A stretch of DNA of 64,000 bases, from assembly GCA_045106475.1 (NCBI GenBank), contig JBGCEO010000070.1:8893-72892 (forward strand), read 5' to 3'. The notes under the pieces are model-generated. The model had not been told where the DNA came from, made no database searches, and saw only the letters and a list, made by a program, of their open reading frames with translations. Position numbers and translations under genes: made by a program. Positions 45,230 through 53,954 of this stretch are shown here, one piece after another. How positions within the stretch are numbered: position 1 is the stretch's first letter; every line of letters begins with the position of its first letter. This DNA is from Granulosicoccus sp045106475. Its GTDB lineage: Bacteria; Pseudomonadota; Gammaproteobacteria; Granulosicoccales; Granulosicoccaceae.

Positions 45230-46027
45230 TCAGCGCTGCAGGATTCGTTTCAGATATTCTGGCAATACAGCGGCCTGAGTTTGCATTTCATCCACCAGCA
45301 GATCCACTAAAAAAGGCAGCAAGATAATCAACAGTAGGATGGTTGCCATGGACTTAATCGACATCGATAGAAAAAACACATTGAACTGCTGAGCGAAGCG
45401 ATTAATAAGCCCCATTGATACATCAATGATGAAAATCACCGCCATGATTGGACCGGCAATACGAATGGTCAGACTCATAAAACGTGACAACTCTGCCTCA
45501 AACAAAGCCACGGATGCCATTTTCAAACTAGTGATTGGCTTGACCAATGGCCAGATTGCAAAGCTCTCAAGTAGAACACCAGTCATCAATAACAAACCAC
45601 CACTGGCCAGAAAAATAAAGCTGGCCCAACGGCTCAGAAACGCTCCAATCAGTGTGACTTCATTACCTACAACGGGATCAAAAAAAAGTGCAAAAGAGGC
45701 ACCTATCTGCATGTCAATAACGACACCTGCGGCTTCAAATGCCCACAGAAACATACCAAAGAAAAGGCCTATTACTGCACCTATCAACGCCTCCTTGGCA
45801 AACAGTCCAATCCACATGGTTGTACTGAACTGTTCAACTTCAGCGCTGGGCTGAATTAGTACGCTTAACAGGGCAAGAGCGAGAAACATTGAATTTCGCA
45901 CCATTGCAGGCACGCCTTCCTTACTAAACAGTGGCAGAAGCAAAAAAGCAATCGACACTCGCATAGCAGAGAGCGACAACACGATTATGTTGTCACCCAA
46001 TAGACTGAAGAGTTCAGCCGTATTCAT
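45230..46027 (-). CDS. sctT: Type III secretion export apparatus protein SctT
   Basis: A 265-residue inner-membrane protein of the SpaR/YscT/FliR family, with about six membrane segments. Seen: VSIAFLLLPLFSKEGVPAMVRNSM at the start, the KEALIGAVIGLFFGMFLWAFEAAGVVIDMQ block, LLLMTGVLLESFAIWPL, and GLINRFAQQFNVFFLSMSIK. It forms part of the export gate with SctR and SctS. Last gene of the operon, 14 bases after sctS. Confidence 0.93.
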   Translation of the reverse strand: MNTAELFSLLGDNIIVLSLSAMRVSIAFLLLPLFSKEGVPAMVRNSMFLALALLSVLIQPSAEVEQFSTTMWIGLFAKEALIGAVIGLFFGMFLWAFEAAGVVIDMQIGASFALFFDPVVGNEVTLIGAFLSRWASFIFLASGGLLLMTGVLLESFAIWPLVKPITSLKMASVALFEAELSRFMSLTIRIAGPIMAVIFIIDVSMGLINRFAQQFNVFFLSMSIKSMATILLLIILLPFLVDLLVDEMQTQAAVLPEYLKRILQR

Positions 46028-46041
46028 GGCTTGCAGACACC

Positions 46042-46311
46042 CTATCCAACTAGCGAGGGAAAGTCGGAAAAGATACGATCAGAGAACCGGTACAAGGAAC
46101 TACCAATCAGACTTGCCGTAAGAAAAATAGTAACCACGATGGCAAAAAACTTTGCAGCATACTGAAAGGTTTGTTCTTGAAGCTGCGTTGCTGCCTGAAC
46201 AAACGCAATCAAAATACCCACAAGAGCTGCTACCACTACCGGAGGCCCAGCCAGAATGACAACGAGCCACAACGCTTGTTGTGTTATTTGCAATACCTCG
46301 GACGTCAGCAC
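46042..46311 (-). CDS. sctS: Type III secretion export apparatus protein SctS
   Basis: An 89-residue protein with two membrane hairpin segments, of the SpaQ/YscS/FliQ family: TQQALWLVVILAGPPVVVAALVGILIAFVQAATQLQEQTF is continuous in the family (shown here in the reading frame from about 10 to 50). It starts with GTG at 46311. It follows sctR by 57 bases and precedes sctT, the standard export-gate order. Confidence 0.93.
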   Translation of the reverse strand: MLTSEVLQITQQALWLVVILAGPPVVVAALVGILIAFVQAATQLQEQTFQYAAKFFAIVVTIFLTASLIGSSLYRFSDRIFSDFPSLVG

Positions 46312-46368
46312 AACAGCTGGCCCGCGTCTAGCGCAGAGACTACAGGGCTCTGCGTAGCTTTTGCATCA

Positions 46369-47022
46369 CTAGACATAAGAGAGCACCAGTCCATGAGCCA
46401 GTTTGGTCCAACCCTCGACCAGTACGAATAGCAATAATTTGAATGGGAGTGAAATAGTGGTTGGCGATAACATCATCATTCCCATTGCCATCAGAATATT
46501 CGAGATAACCAGATCAATAACCACAAAGGGCAGAAAAATCAGAAAACCGATCTGGAATGCCGTTGTCAGCTCGCTGATTGTAAACGCGGGTATAACGACA
46601 ATAAAATCACTGCTGCTGAGAAGGGCAGCCTCTTCGGGTTCGACCATGCGCTTAGCAGTTGCCAGGAAAAACTCGCGCTCCCGCTCTTTGGAATGTTCAA
46701 GCATAAACTCGCGAAGTGGCTCCTTCGCCGAGTCTGCAGCAGCCAGCAAGTCTTCTGCACTCTCTGTAAAACTGCCACGTCCATCCAATTGCGCCAACAT
46801 CGCCTGGCCAACCGGATACATGACATACATCGTAAGTATCAACGCTAGACCATTCAATACAACGTTTGGTGGAATTTGTTGTGTGCCTAAAGCATTGCGC
46901 AGAAGACTAAGCACCACCACTATTTTGGTGAAGGACGTAACCATCACAGCCACAAAAGGAGCCAGCGCCAGAACGATAACCGTTACGAGTGCTGAAGAAG
47001 GCGAAAACTGCGTCAAATCCAT
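46369..47022 (-). CDS. sctR: Type III secretion export apparatus protein SctR
   Basis: A 217-residue protein of the SpaP/YscR/FliP family. Seen: FVAVMVTSFTKIVVVLSLLR, NALGTQQIPPNVVLNGLALI, then an acidic/charged exported loop (residues about 80-130), and the C-terminal FQIGFLIFLPFVVIDLVI, MGMMMLSPTTISLPFKLLLF. No cleavable signal peptide, as usual for non-flagellar members. It follows sctQ by seven bases. Confidence 0.95.
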   Translation of the reverse strand: MDLTQFSPSSALVTVIVLALAPFVAVMVTSFTKIVVVLSLLRNALGTQQIPPNVVLNGLALILTMYVMYPVGQAMLAQLDGRGSFTESAEDLLAAADSAKEPLREFMLEHSKEREREFFLATAKRMVEPEEAALLSSSDFIVVIPAFTISELTTAFQIGFLIFLPFVVIDLVISNILMAMGMMMLSPTTISLPFKLLLFVLVEGWTKLAHGLVLSYV

Positions 47023-47029
47023 GAGCTGC

Positions 47030-47989
47030 TTAATCCTCGTTAGCGTCGTTGCTTAAGTCTGGACCGTCTACCAGCACGGCGTAACCACTTCCCAGTGAGA
47101 CGACTCGACCTTGCAGTTTGAGCTTGTGCATCTGACACTTGATCACTACAGGCACACTTTCAAGCAACTGAGGCAACGCAATTAGCACATTTTGTCCTGA
47201 TTGCCAGGCGGACTCCGCGTACAGCTGATTGATCAATAAGGATGTCTTCAGACTGATCTCCATATCTAACTCAGCAGATTGATCGGCATCACTACCCACA
47301 GTTTGGTCATGCTGTTGAATAGCTTCGTTTGGCATCAGTCGAATTGCATTGCTCTCAGTGCTGAGCTCACCGCTGATCGCAGGTGCTTCACTGCTGTTTT
47401 CTGCGCTAATTGGCTGCATCTGCACTGCCCATAGCGACGAGAACGAATCCGGCAGCAAGAGTAAGGCACCGGGGCAAAGCTTTTCATACTCATCGGTGCG
47501 CAGTATTTTTTTCTGCAATACAGCCTCATAAAGACGCGCATGCCGGGTCAATTTGACCAATGATTGCCACTGCTCGGGTAATTCTGGCATCTGGCGCAGT
47601 TCATCATGAGCAATGGCCAGATAAATCGTGCGTTTCTGTCCTTCAAGCGACGACAAAGAGATTGTCAGTCTTGGCAAGTGTGTTTGATAGTGCAAGGAAT
47701 TGTCGGCGTTTAACTGATCTACAGTCTCTTCCTGAGGGTTGTCCGGTTTAGCAGCAGTCATAGGCGTCCAATCAAATACCTGCCCGCTCCAAACCTCAAG
47801 GCACTGTAAGAGAGGATCATGATCTGCCAATAGCACTGCATCCAGCAGATCCTGTACATGAATATGCGAATCCGGCTCTAATCCAAGTTCAGATATTGAA
47901 TTACCCGATGCCCGATTAATGGCCATGTACAGACCGTCACTTTCGAACCACCGATATTGATGCATCGCTGCACCTGCGACTTCACTCAT
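47030..47989 (-). CDS. sctQ: Type III secretion cytoplasmic ring protein SctQ
   Basis: A 319-residue protein of the sorting platform. I choose the ATG at 47989; a TTG at 48001 overlapping the regulator stop (TTGA) is the alternative. The C-terminal 75 residues are a SPOA domain (LLINQLYAESAWQSGQNVLI, VPVVIKCQMHKLKLQGRVV, GSGYAVLVDG). The N-terminal two thirds are variable, as in the family. Genes before and after are the two-component regulator and sctR. Confidence 0.88.
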   Translation of the reverse strand: MSEVAGAAMHQYRWFESDGLYMAINRASGNSISELGLEPDSHIHVQDLLDAVLLADHDPLLQCLEVWSGQVFDWTPMTAAKPDNPQEETVDQLNADNSLHYQTHLPRLTISLSSLEGQKRTIYLAIAHDELRQMPELPEQWQSLVKLTRHARLYEAVLQKKILRTDEYEKLCPGALLLLPDSFSSLWAVQMQPISAENSSEAPAISGELSTESNAIRLMPNEAIQQHDQTVGSDADQSAELDMEISLKTSLLINQLYAESAWQSGQNVLIALPQLLESVPVVIKCQMHKLKLQGRVVSLGSGYAVLVDGPDLSNDANED

Positions 47990-47997
47990 GTCTGCTT

Positions 47998-48627
47998 TCA
48001 ACCAAGCTCACAAGACAGGACTAAGCTCACCAGATGTGCCGCATTCTTAGCGCCCAGCTTGTGCATGGAACGAGAGCGATGCAACTCTACTGTCTTAACA
48101 CTAATATCGAGCTCGGAAGCTATCTGCTTGTTGGATAGCTTATTAACAATGCAACGGGTGACCTGTAATTCACGTGGAGTTAAGGATTCCAGCTTTCTCT
48201 TGGCATCGGCCAGGGCTTCACGTTCAGCAGCGCTTGTTCTATTGGATTGCACCTGGTCGGAGAGAGCTTGCTCTAATGATGACTTAAGGGCATCGTCTTC
48301 CAAAGGTTTTTCAAGAAACGTTAATGCGCCTTTTTTCATAGCCGACACGGCCAAGGGTACATCCCCGTGAGCGGTCATGTAGATGACCGGTAGATCGATA
48401 TTACTTTCTTGCATAAGATCATGCACATCAAGGCCGCTTAGCTCTGGCATACGAATATCTAACAAAAGGCAGGCTGCTTGTTCCTTGGGCACATCAGCCA
48501 TTGCCTTGAGGGCTTCGTTGTAGGCTCCGAAATGACTTACCTCATACCCCAGCGCCTCCAGCAAGAAGGCCGTAGATTCACGAAAATTGGCGTTGTCGTC
48601 TAGTATGAAAACCTGCTGATTACTCAT
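47998..48627 (-). CDS. FixJ-type response regulator inside the secretion operon
   Basis: A 209-residue response regulator. The receiver domain has FILDDNANFRESTAFLL and phospho-acceptor Asp57 in LLLDIRMPELSG, plus the conserved Thr and Lys in YMTAHGD and LEKPLED. The C-terminal LuxR/FixJ HTH (LTPRELQVTRCIVNKLSNKQ, LDISVKTVELHRSRSMHKLG) is clear. It overlaps the kinase stop and the sctQ TTG/ATG region by four bases or close to it. In type it matches HrpY, the FixJ-class activator of some hrp systems; that it controls this secretion system is inferred from position. Confidence 0.92.
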   Translation of the reverse strand: MSNQQVFILDDNANFRESTAFLLEALGYEVSHFGAYNEALKAMADVPKEQAACLLLDIRMPELSGLDVHDLMQESNIDLPVIYMTAHGDVPLAVSAMKKGALTFLEKPLEDDALKSSLEQALSDQVQSNRTSAAEREALADAKRKLESLTPRELQVTRCIVNKLSNKQIASELDISVKTVELHRSRSMHKLGAKNAAHLVSLVLSCELG

Positions 48628-49814
48628 TGCTCGCTCCCACTATCCTTAACCTGAGCTTGTTCACTAGACTCTGCAGCATCTTTGAACGGCAATTCCACAT
48701 TGGATGTGCATCCACCGCCTGAATTTGGGGATAACCACAATCTGCCCTGATGCAGCTCGACAAAAGAGCGGCATATATTGAGACCTACTCCCATGCCACT
48801 TGCTTTGGTTGTAGAGAAAGGGACAAAGAGTGTCGTTTCCTTGCCTTCGAGTCCGTGACCACGGTCTCGAATACTGACTCGAGAAGACCCGCCGCTGCGT
48901 TTGCACTCGATGGTTAGCAGACGATGCGCTGGATCACATTCCTGCATCGCCTCGACTCCATTTCTCAGTAAATTGACCAACACTTGCTGAAGCATCGTGG
49001 GATCACCCTGACACAGCAGTGGTTCGTCGCTGATGATCAGCTCTGTGCGACACTGGTTGGCACTTAACAGCCAATCCATCAATGACAACGATTCTTGAGT
49101 CAGATTCGCTATATCGATGATCTTTTGCTGGGGTCGACGAGCCTGAGTGAAGTCTCTGATTCTGTTTATAACGCTATTAGTAAATTGAGCCTGTTCGAGA
49201 GCATTGTCTAGAGCCTTTTCCAGCTGTTCAGGCTGCGAATCGCTTCGCTGTAGCCGGATTCTCACACCTTTGAGGATATTAGTAATCGTAGCAATCGGTT
49301 GTTTGATCTCATGCGCCAGGGTCGTTGCCATTTCGCTCACGGATATAGTGCGGGAGGTGGTGAACATGGATTCCCTGGCCTGCATGTAAAGATGCATATC
49401 ATCGGTTGTTCGAAGATGTTCTTGTAGCTGTAGCGAAATCACACCTGACTCAAGCTGCGTGAAGCCGAGCTCTTTTGATTGTTTAGCACTCTCACACCAC
49501 AGCACAGCGGAACAAGGACCGTGCTCTTCAAAGTTATGATAAAGCTGAGCAAGCTCCTGCCAATTGCTAAGCGAATCAGACCAACTTTCTTGCCCGGTAA
49601 GTTCAGGCAGCACGGCTTCCCAGGCACTGGAACACCATACGATGCGATCGGAGTGCGGGTCTAGCAAGGCCAATGCCTTGCCGGTTTGATTGATTAGCTC
49701 AATCAATGCAGGAACCTTTATCACATCCAGATCTGAGTCAGCGTTTTCGACCAGAGCGGAGGATCCAACTAATTCGGTATCAAGACTAGGCCGGGAAGTT
49801 ACTTCCATATCCAT
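48624..49814 (-). CDS. Soluble PAS-like sensor histidine kinase inside the secretion operon
   Basis: A 396-residue kinase without membrane segments. I choose the ATG at 49814, preceded by CAGGT at good spacing; an ATG at 49829 is possible. A PAS-like domain spans about 30-140 (ALALLDPHSDRIVWCSSAWE). The HisKA box is TLAHEIKQPIATI, with phospho-acceptor His near 168, followed by ATPase motifs NLLRNGVEAM, RDRGHGL, LFVPFSTTKASGMGVGLNIC. It resembles FixL/HrpX-type cytoplasmic sensors. It is coupled to the FixJ-type regulator gene by a four-base overlap. Cysteines in the PAS-like part (CSSAW, GPCSAVLWCES) could be redox-sensitive, but that is speculative. Confidence 0.9.
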   Translation of the reverse strand: MDMEVTSRPSLDTELVGSSALVENADSDLDVIKVPALIELINQTGKALALLDPHSDRIVWCSSAWEAVLPELTGQESWSDSLSNWQELAQLYHNFEEHGPCSAVLWCESAKQSKELGFTQLESGVISLQLQEHLRTTDDMHLYMQARESMFTTSRTISVSEMATTLAHEIKQPIATITNILKGVRIRLQRSDSQPEQLEKALDNALEQAQFTNSVINRIRDFTQARRPQQKIIDIANLTQESLSLMDWLLSANQCRTELIISDEPLLCQGDPTMLQQVLVNLLRNGVEAMQECDPAHRLLTIECKRSGGSSRVSIRDRGHGLEGKETTLFVPFSTTKASGMGVGLNICRSFVELHQGRLWLSPNSGGGCTSNVELPFKDAAESSEQAQVKDSGSEQ

Positions 49815-50725
49815 TCCGTGACCTGCCATGACCAAGGCGCTCTATCCGCAAGACTATTATCAATGCGTATGCGTACGCCACTTATTGCCCCCACCGCTGG
49901 AGAATCTGTACAGCGACAATGCAAGGCACTCACCATCGATTCAGGATCGGTGACCGTCATTTCCCATTGGCGTTGAGAATGCAGAGCACTCTCCGCTAGC
50001 CAAAGTCCCTGCATACTGCCAACACATACATCCTGTCGGTAGATATATCCCCACAAAACGTGGTCGTCGGCTAATTGACCATCAAAAGCCAGACATAGAA
50101 CCATGACATCAGCAAGCCGATCAGATTCAGACGCAACAATGGCCTGTCGCACATTCAACGGTGCATGATTATCTATCCAGTGTTTCGCCGGTAGCACCAC
50201 CGCTATCGGATTACCGCTTATCCCCTGCTCTCGGGTAATCGAATGGAACTGCTGAAGTGCATCTTTAAGAGCATTAATCAAGAGTTCATCTTGGTGCAGA
50301 GTCGATGCGGATACTGATTCAGAGTTGCACTCTAGCTCGGGTTCGTCATCCTCATGGCCTTCCTCCGAATCTGAATGATCCTGATCAGAGCCGCGACCCT
50401 CATCATTGGTTTGCCAGTTTTCTTCCAAATCAGCGTCGTTTGTTCTGGTGCGCAACGCAGACTCTGCATGCAAGACTGCCTGCGCTGTCAGACTAAGCTG
50501 ATGATGCCCTAGCACGGCACTTTGCTGTGCACGAAGAAGCTCCGCCTGACCGGTGGCACTATGTACCGTTATCCCGGTTGCTGCAGCGAATGCAATATCG
50601 GCCCGCATACGGGACAACTCACCCGATAGGATATTCGCGAGTCTCGCACCTAATTGTTGAATCGGTTCCTGTGTACTCAGGCGAATATCGATCGCCATAC
50701 CTGGAGATGTTAGGGCATCAATCAT
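49799..50725 (-). CDS. Unknown protein of the type III secretion operon
   Basis: A 308-residue soluble protein with no recognised family. An N-terminal helical part (about 1-95) is followed by a highly acidic, low-complexity stretch (NDEGRGSDQDHSDSEEGHED, about 115-135) and a C-terminal folded part with PIAVVLPAKHWIDNHAPLN and VLWGYIYRQDVCVGSM, which might be a compact alpha/beta domain. Its place between sctP and the regulator pair, overlapping both, shows that it is part of the operon. It could be an operon-specific chaperone, a sctP-like partner or a signalling protein. I cannot choose. Confidence 0.65.
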   Translation of the reverse strand: MIDALTSPGMAIDIRLSTQEPIQQLGARLANILSGELSRMRADIAFAAATGITVHSATGQAELLRAQQSAVLGHHQLSLTAQAVLHAESALRTRTNDADLEENWQTNDEGRGSDQDHSDSEEGHEDDEPELECNSESVSASTLHQDELLINALKDALQQFHSITREQGISGNPIAVVLPAKHWIDNHAPLNVRQAIVASESDRLADVMVLCLAFDGQLADDHVLWGYIYRQDVCVGSMQGLWLAESALHSQRQWEMTVTDPESMVSALHCRCTDSPAVGAISGVRIRIDNSLADRAPWSWQVTEWIWK

Positions 50726-51479
50726 CAGCGGATGCTAGATGAGCAGCCAGTCGAGATATGACTACCGACTCGACATCATGGCCTTCCTTGAGCAATGCTA
50801 ATTTGAGTTCATCGGCCTGCTCTTGTTCATCCAATTGCGCGGATGCGCTGAATGAAACATTCACACGCCAACTCCCCTGAATGCTTCTTTGCAGTTGCAT
50901 GGCAGTGATACCAGCCTGATCATTCAGCACTGCGAAACGCCAATGGCCATCATGGTTACCCGGTGCTCGTTCGAGTCGCGCCATCATCTGTGCCACCGTT
51001 TCTGCAGATAACGTGCTTCCAGCGGATGAAGCCTGCGCTGATCCGGCAGCTGAGCTATTGGCATCAGCATTAAAACCTTCAATCACCATCCCGCCTGGCA
51101 ATTCCATGCTACCCAGTGTCATATCTATGAGTAGAGTGTCTCTAACCTCAGTATCAAGTGAACCTGCGATTCGATGCGCGACAGACTGAGGGTTATCTTG
51201 CAGCGCATCAGTTGAGAGCAAGCTTTCATCGGTTGATTGCTGAGCACCCCCAATCAGTGATTCATCGTCCAGCGAGTCTGCCACTTTGACATCAGAGTTT
51301 CTTGAGTTGTTTGCTTCCTGGGCTCTGCTGTTTTTTGAACTGATTCTGTTCAATGCACTTTCGAACGAGTTTTTTTCCGTGGACTGCCATTGACCTGAGT
51401 TTGCGATGCCGGGTCTATGTGCGGGTAGATCCGAGAGTTTGTTTGGCGGCATATAGGCCGGTGATGTGGGCTTATCCAT
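50718..51479 (-). CDS. sctP: Needle-length/substrate-switch protein SctP (candidate)
   Basis: A 253-residue hydrophilic protein. The first 150 residues are rich in Ser, Asn, Asp, Gln and Ala and look disordered, as in ruler proteins. The C-terminal part (about 155-250) resembles the T3S4 substrate-switch domain of SctP/FliK: HWRFAVLNDQAGITAMQLQR, VNVSFSASAQLDEQEQADELK, LLKEGHDVESVVISRL. It lies directly after sctO, the usual SctP position. At 253 residues it would be a short ruler. The overlap with the following unknown gene is eight bases. Confidence 0.72.
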   Translation of the reverse strand: MDKPTSPAYMPPNKLSDLPAHRPGIANSGQWQSTEKNSFESALNRISSKNSRAQEANNSRNSDVKVADSLDDESLIGGAQQSTDESLLSTDALQDNPQSVAHRIAGSLDTEVRDTLLIDMTLGSMELPGGMVIEGFNADANSSAAGSAQASSAGSTLSAETVAQMMARLERAPGNHDGHWRFAVLNDQAGITAMQLQRSIQGSWRVNVSFSASAQLDEQEQADELKLALLKEGHDVESVVISRLAAHLASADD

Positions 51480-51485
51480 CTATGC

Positions 51486-51962
51486 TTATACCTGTGTTGG
51501 TCTATCATCAAGCAAGGCATCTTCTAGACGACTCTGCCTTTTGAGTCGCTCACGCTGATTTTTGTCCTCAACTTTTTTAAGTCCCTTGATACGATCGCGC
51601 GTTCTTGCCCAATTGCGTTGGCGAGCAGCAAGTTCGTACTTTGCGTCTTTCACATCACGCAAAAAGCCTGGTAGATAGAAATCCTCCATCTCAAGCTCCT
51701 GAGTCAACATATTCCTGCGATCGCTTTCTGCTCGAAGCGACAGAGCAGTCATGCTTTTAATTTCATTTTTAGAGCGCAGTTGGTGCAACGATTCCAGCTC
51801 ATCTCTCAGGCTCTGGACCAATGCTCGTTGTTCATCAAGGCGACCTTGCACTCGCTCCAGCTCCACCCGTTGTTCAGCAATCAGTTGCAAGGCACGCTTT
51901 TCACGCAATTTGTATAGCTGATGCAACTGTTCGATTTCACGAGTTTCTACTTGCATGCTCAT
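51486..51962 (-). CDS. sctO: Type III secretion stalk protein SctO
   Basis: A 158-residue protein, almost entirely charged coiled coil (IEQLHQLYKLREKRALQLIA, LDEQRALVQSLRDELESL), like the YscO/FliJ stalk that links the ATPase to SctV. Its length and place after sctN fit. It overlaps the sctN stop by four bases. The sequence of this family is poorly conserved, so the call rests on coiled-coil character and position. Confidence 0.85.
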   Translation of the reverse strand: MSMQVETREIEQLHQLYKLREKRALQLIAEQRVELERVQGRLDEQRALVQSLRDELESLHQLRSKNEIKSMTALSLRAESDRRNMLTQELEMEDFYLPGFLRDVKDAKYELAARQRNWARTRDRIKGLKKVEDKNQRERLKRQSRLEDALLDDRPTQV

Positions 51963-53338
51963 GTGCTCGTAGCCTTGTCAGCCGATGTAGTTTGATTAAG
52001 CCCCAGCAACGACATCAACTGAACCGCACTTTCATCCTGCCCGATACGCTCCTCTGGTGTTTGATGAAGAAAATTACGAATCGCGTCGAGTTTGGCAATA
52101 GCCTGATCAGCCAGAGCGTCACTGCCTGACTTGTATTCCCCTACCTGCAACAGAAACTCAATATCCCGATACTTTGCCAACAAGGTTCGTAATAGTGCCG
52201 CTGCTTCATACTCCTGCGCGCTGGTGAGATGACGAGCGAGTCGACTCAAGCTCGACAATACATCGATTGCCGGAAACCGGTTCTGCTCAGCAATACTGCG
52301 CGATAGTACGATGTGCCCGTCCAGTATTGAGCGGGTTTCCTCGGCAACGGGATCCAGTCCATCATCATCGTCAGTTAATACTGTGTAAAAAGCTGTGATC
52401 GAGCCGGACGCATTGTTACCAGCCCGTTCAAATAGTCGCGGCAGTTCAGCAAATACCGATGGGGTGAAACCCTGACGTACAGGTGGCTCCCCCACAGCCA
52501 AGCCTACTTCCCGAACGGCACGCGCATAACGCGTTACTGAATCCATCAGGAGCAGCACGCGCAGTCCGGCATCTCGAAAGCCTTCAGCTATGGCAGTTGC
52601 GGTAATGGCAGCATTGACTCGTTCCATTGCGGGCCTATCAGAGGTTGCAACAACAATGGCTGCTCGACTGCGAGCACTATCACTCAGTGCATCTTCAAGA
52701 AATTCCCGTACCTCGCGACCTCTTTCGCCAATCAATCCAACCACTATTACATCGGTTTCAGCATGCATGGCCAACATACCAAGTAGCGTAGATTTACCGA
52801 CGCCTGCCGGCGCAAATATTCCCAAGCGTTGTCCAACACCGACAGTTAACAGAGAATCGATTGTCTTCACACCGGTACACAAACGCTCTTCAACGCGCCG
52901 TCGCTGCAAAGGGTTGGGAGCAGCGGCATTCAATGGGACTTGTACACAGTGTTGCAGTGCTCCAAGCTCATCAAGCGGCTGACCAAACCCATCGATGACG
53001 CGTCCGAGCAAGGCATCTCCAACGGGTACGGTTACACGCTCAGATACTATGCGCACCGTTGAATCCACAGCAACACCTTGAATACCACCCAGGGGTACTA
53101 AGACAGCGTCACCCTTATTGATACCTACAACATCAGCCAATACAAGAGTATCGCTTACGCGATCGTGGATCTCACAGCGCTGGCCAATTCTTACCGGCAG
53201 CCCGCTAACGCGCAATGAAGTACCTACAGCATGGACCACACGACCAGTATGCTTGACGGTACTGTGCCCGTACAAACGAGATCGTAAATCGTGCGTTAGC
53301 GATTCGCCTGTAGCAGTCTCAGCCACCTGGTTCACCAT
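51959..53338 (-). CDS. sctN: Type III secretion ATPase SctN
   Basis: An ATPase of about 459 residues, starting at the ATG at 53338. Walker A is FAPAGVGKSTLLGM (about 176-188), Walker B LRVLLLMDSVTRYARA, and the T3SS signature GEPPVRQGFTPSVFAELPRL is complete. GLIGERGREVREFLED and the Glu in GERGREV are expected for catalysis. The secretion-type rather than flagellar identity follows from the operon. It strips chaperones and unfolds substrates at the sorting platform. The 5' end overlaps sctL by 20 bases. Confidence 0.96.
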   Translation of the reverse strand: MVNQVAETATGESLTHDLRSRLYGHSTVKHTGRVVHAVGTSLRVSGLPVRIGQRCEIHDRVSDTLVLADVVGINKGDAVLVPLGGIQGVAVDSTVRIVSERVTVPVGDALLGRVIDGFGQPLDELGALQHCVQVPLNAAAPNPLQRRRVEERLCTGVKTIDSLLTVGVGQRLGIFAPAGVGKSTLLGMLAMHAETDVIVVGLIGERGREVREFLEDALSDSARSRAAIVVATSDRPAMERVNAAITATAIAEGFRDAGLRVLLLMDSVTRYARAVREVGLAVGEPPVRQGFTPSVFAELPRLFERAGNNASGSITAFYTVLTDDDDGLDPVAEETRSILDGHIVLSRSIAEQNRFPAIDVLSSLSRLARHLTSAQEYEAAALLRTLLAKYRDIEFLLQVGEYKSGSDALADQAIAKLDAIRNFLHQTPEERIGQDESAVQLMSLLGLNQTTSADKATST

Positions 53339-53954
53339 CGCTATACGTCGAACCCTCAAACACAGCCAGCACAGAATTCAATTGCGTATCGAGGCCAACA
53401 TCAATCTGGCCACTTCCAGTATCCAAAATACAGGCCTGCTCGGTCAGTGTGTCATCAGCAACAACGCTACTGATACGTGAATGCTCGGCCTTTGCTAACA
53501 AAGCACGAACCGTTTCAGCCCTCGATGTGTGAACGCGCAGTTTGATGGTGACCTCATCAAGCACATCCTCAGCGGCCTGTTGTGCTTGCGCCAGTAGCCA
53601 CTGATCAGTATTGATATTGCCTGCAATCTTTCTAACGATATCTACCGCCAGTTCTGCACAGCTATCACGCACCTGTTCAACAGCCTGCGCATGCTGCTCG
53701 TGCCACTGTCGAAGTTGCTTTGCATTTTCCACACTTGCTTCTGCGCGACCCTGCGCAAGGCCTTCGAGGCGCCCCCTTTCCATGGCGGTAGCAAACGCTT
53801 TTTCTTCACGTTGTTTTTGTTGATCCAGGCGTTGATCCAATTGTTTGGCCTGGTCGATAACCGTTTGCAAAGGTTTCAATTCTTCTGGTGAGAACACAGT
53901 TTGATCAGAGGCCAAAAAACCATGTTCGTCACTGAACAATGTAACGAATGTCAT
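53319..53954 (-). CDS. sctL: Type III secretion stator protein SctL
   Basis: A 211-residue protein of the YscL/FliH family. A coiled-coil middle (DQAKQLDQRLDQQKQREEKA) carries the GxxxG-type segment RGRLEGLAQGRAEASVENA; the C-terminal half (ELAVDIVRKIAGNINTDQWL, VDVGLDTQL-like IDVGLDTQLNSV) matches the ATPase-binding domain. It regulates and anchors SctN. It overlaps sctK by four bases and sctN by 20. Confidence 0.9.
   Translation of the reverse strand: MTFVTLFSDEHGFLASDQTVFSPEELKPLQTVIDQAKQLDQRLDQQKQREEKAFATAMERGRLEGLAQGRAEASVENAKQLRQWHEQHAQAVEQVRDSCAELAVDIVRKIAGNINTDQWLLAQAQQAAEDVLDEVTIKLRVHTSRAETVRALLAKAEHSRISSVVADDTLTEQACILDTGSGQIDVGLDTQLNSVLAVFEGSTYSDGEPGG

Noticed and set aside
46403..47056. 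Long open frame of 217 codons on the plus strand opposite sctR
   Set aside because: It is a shadow of the conserved sctR gene; its composition (Ser/Arg-rich) and lack of a ribosome binding site do not support it.
51959..53338. Flagellar ATPase FliI as an alternative call
   Set aside because: The operon has a secretin, FHA-type SctD and no flagellar hook, rod or filament genes, so the non-flagellar SctN is the better name.
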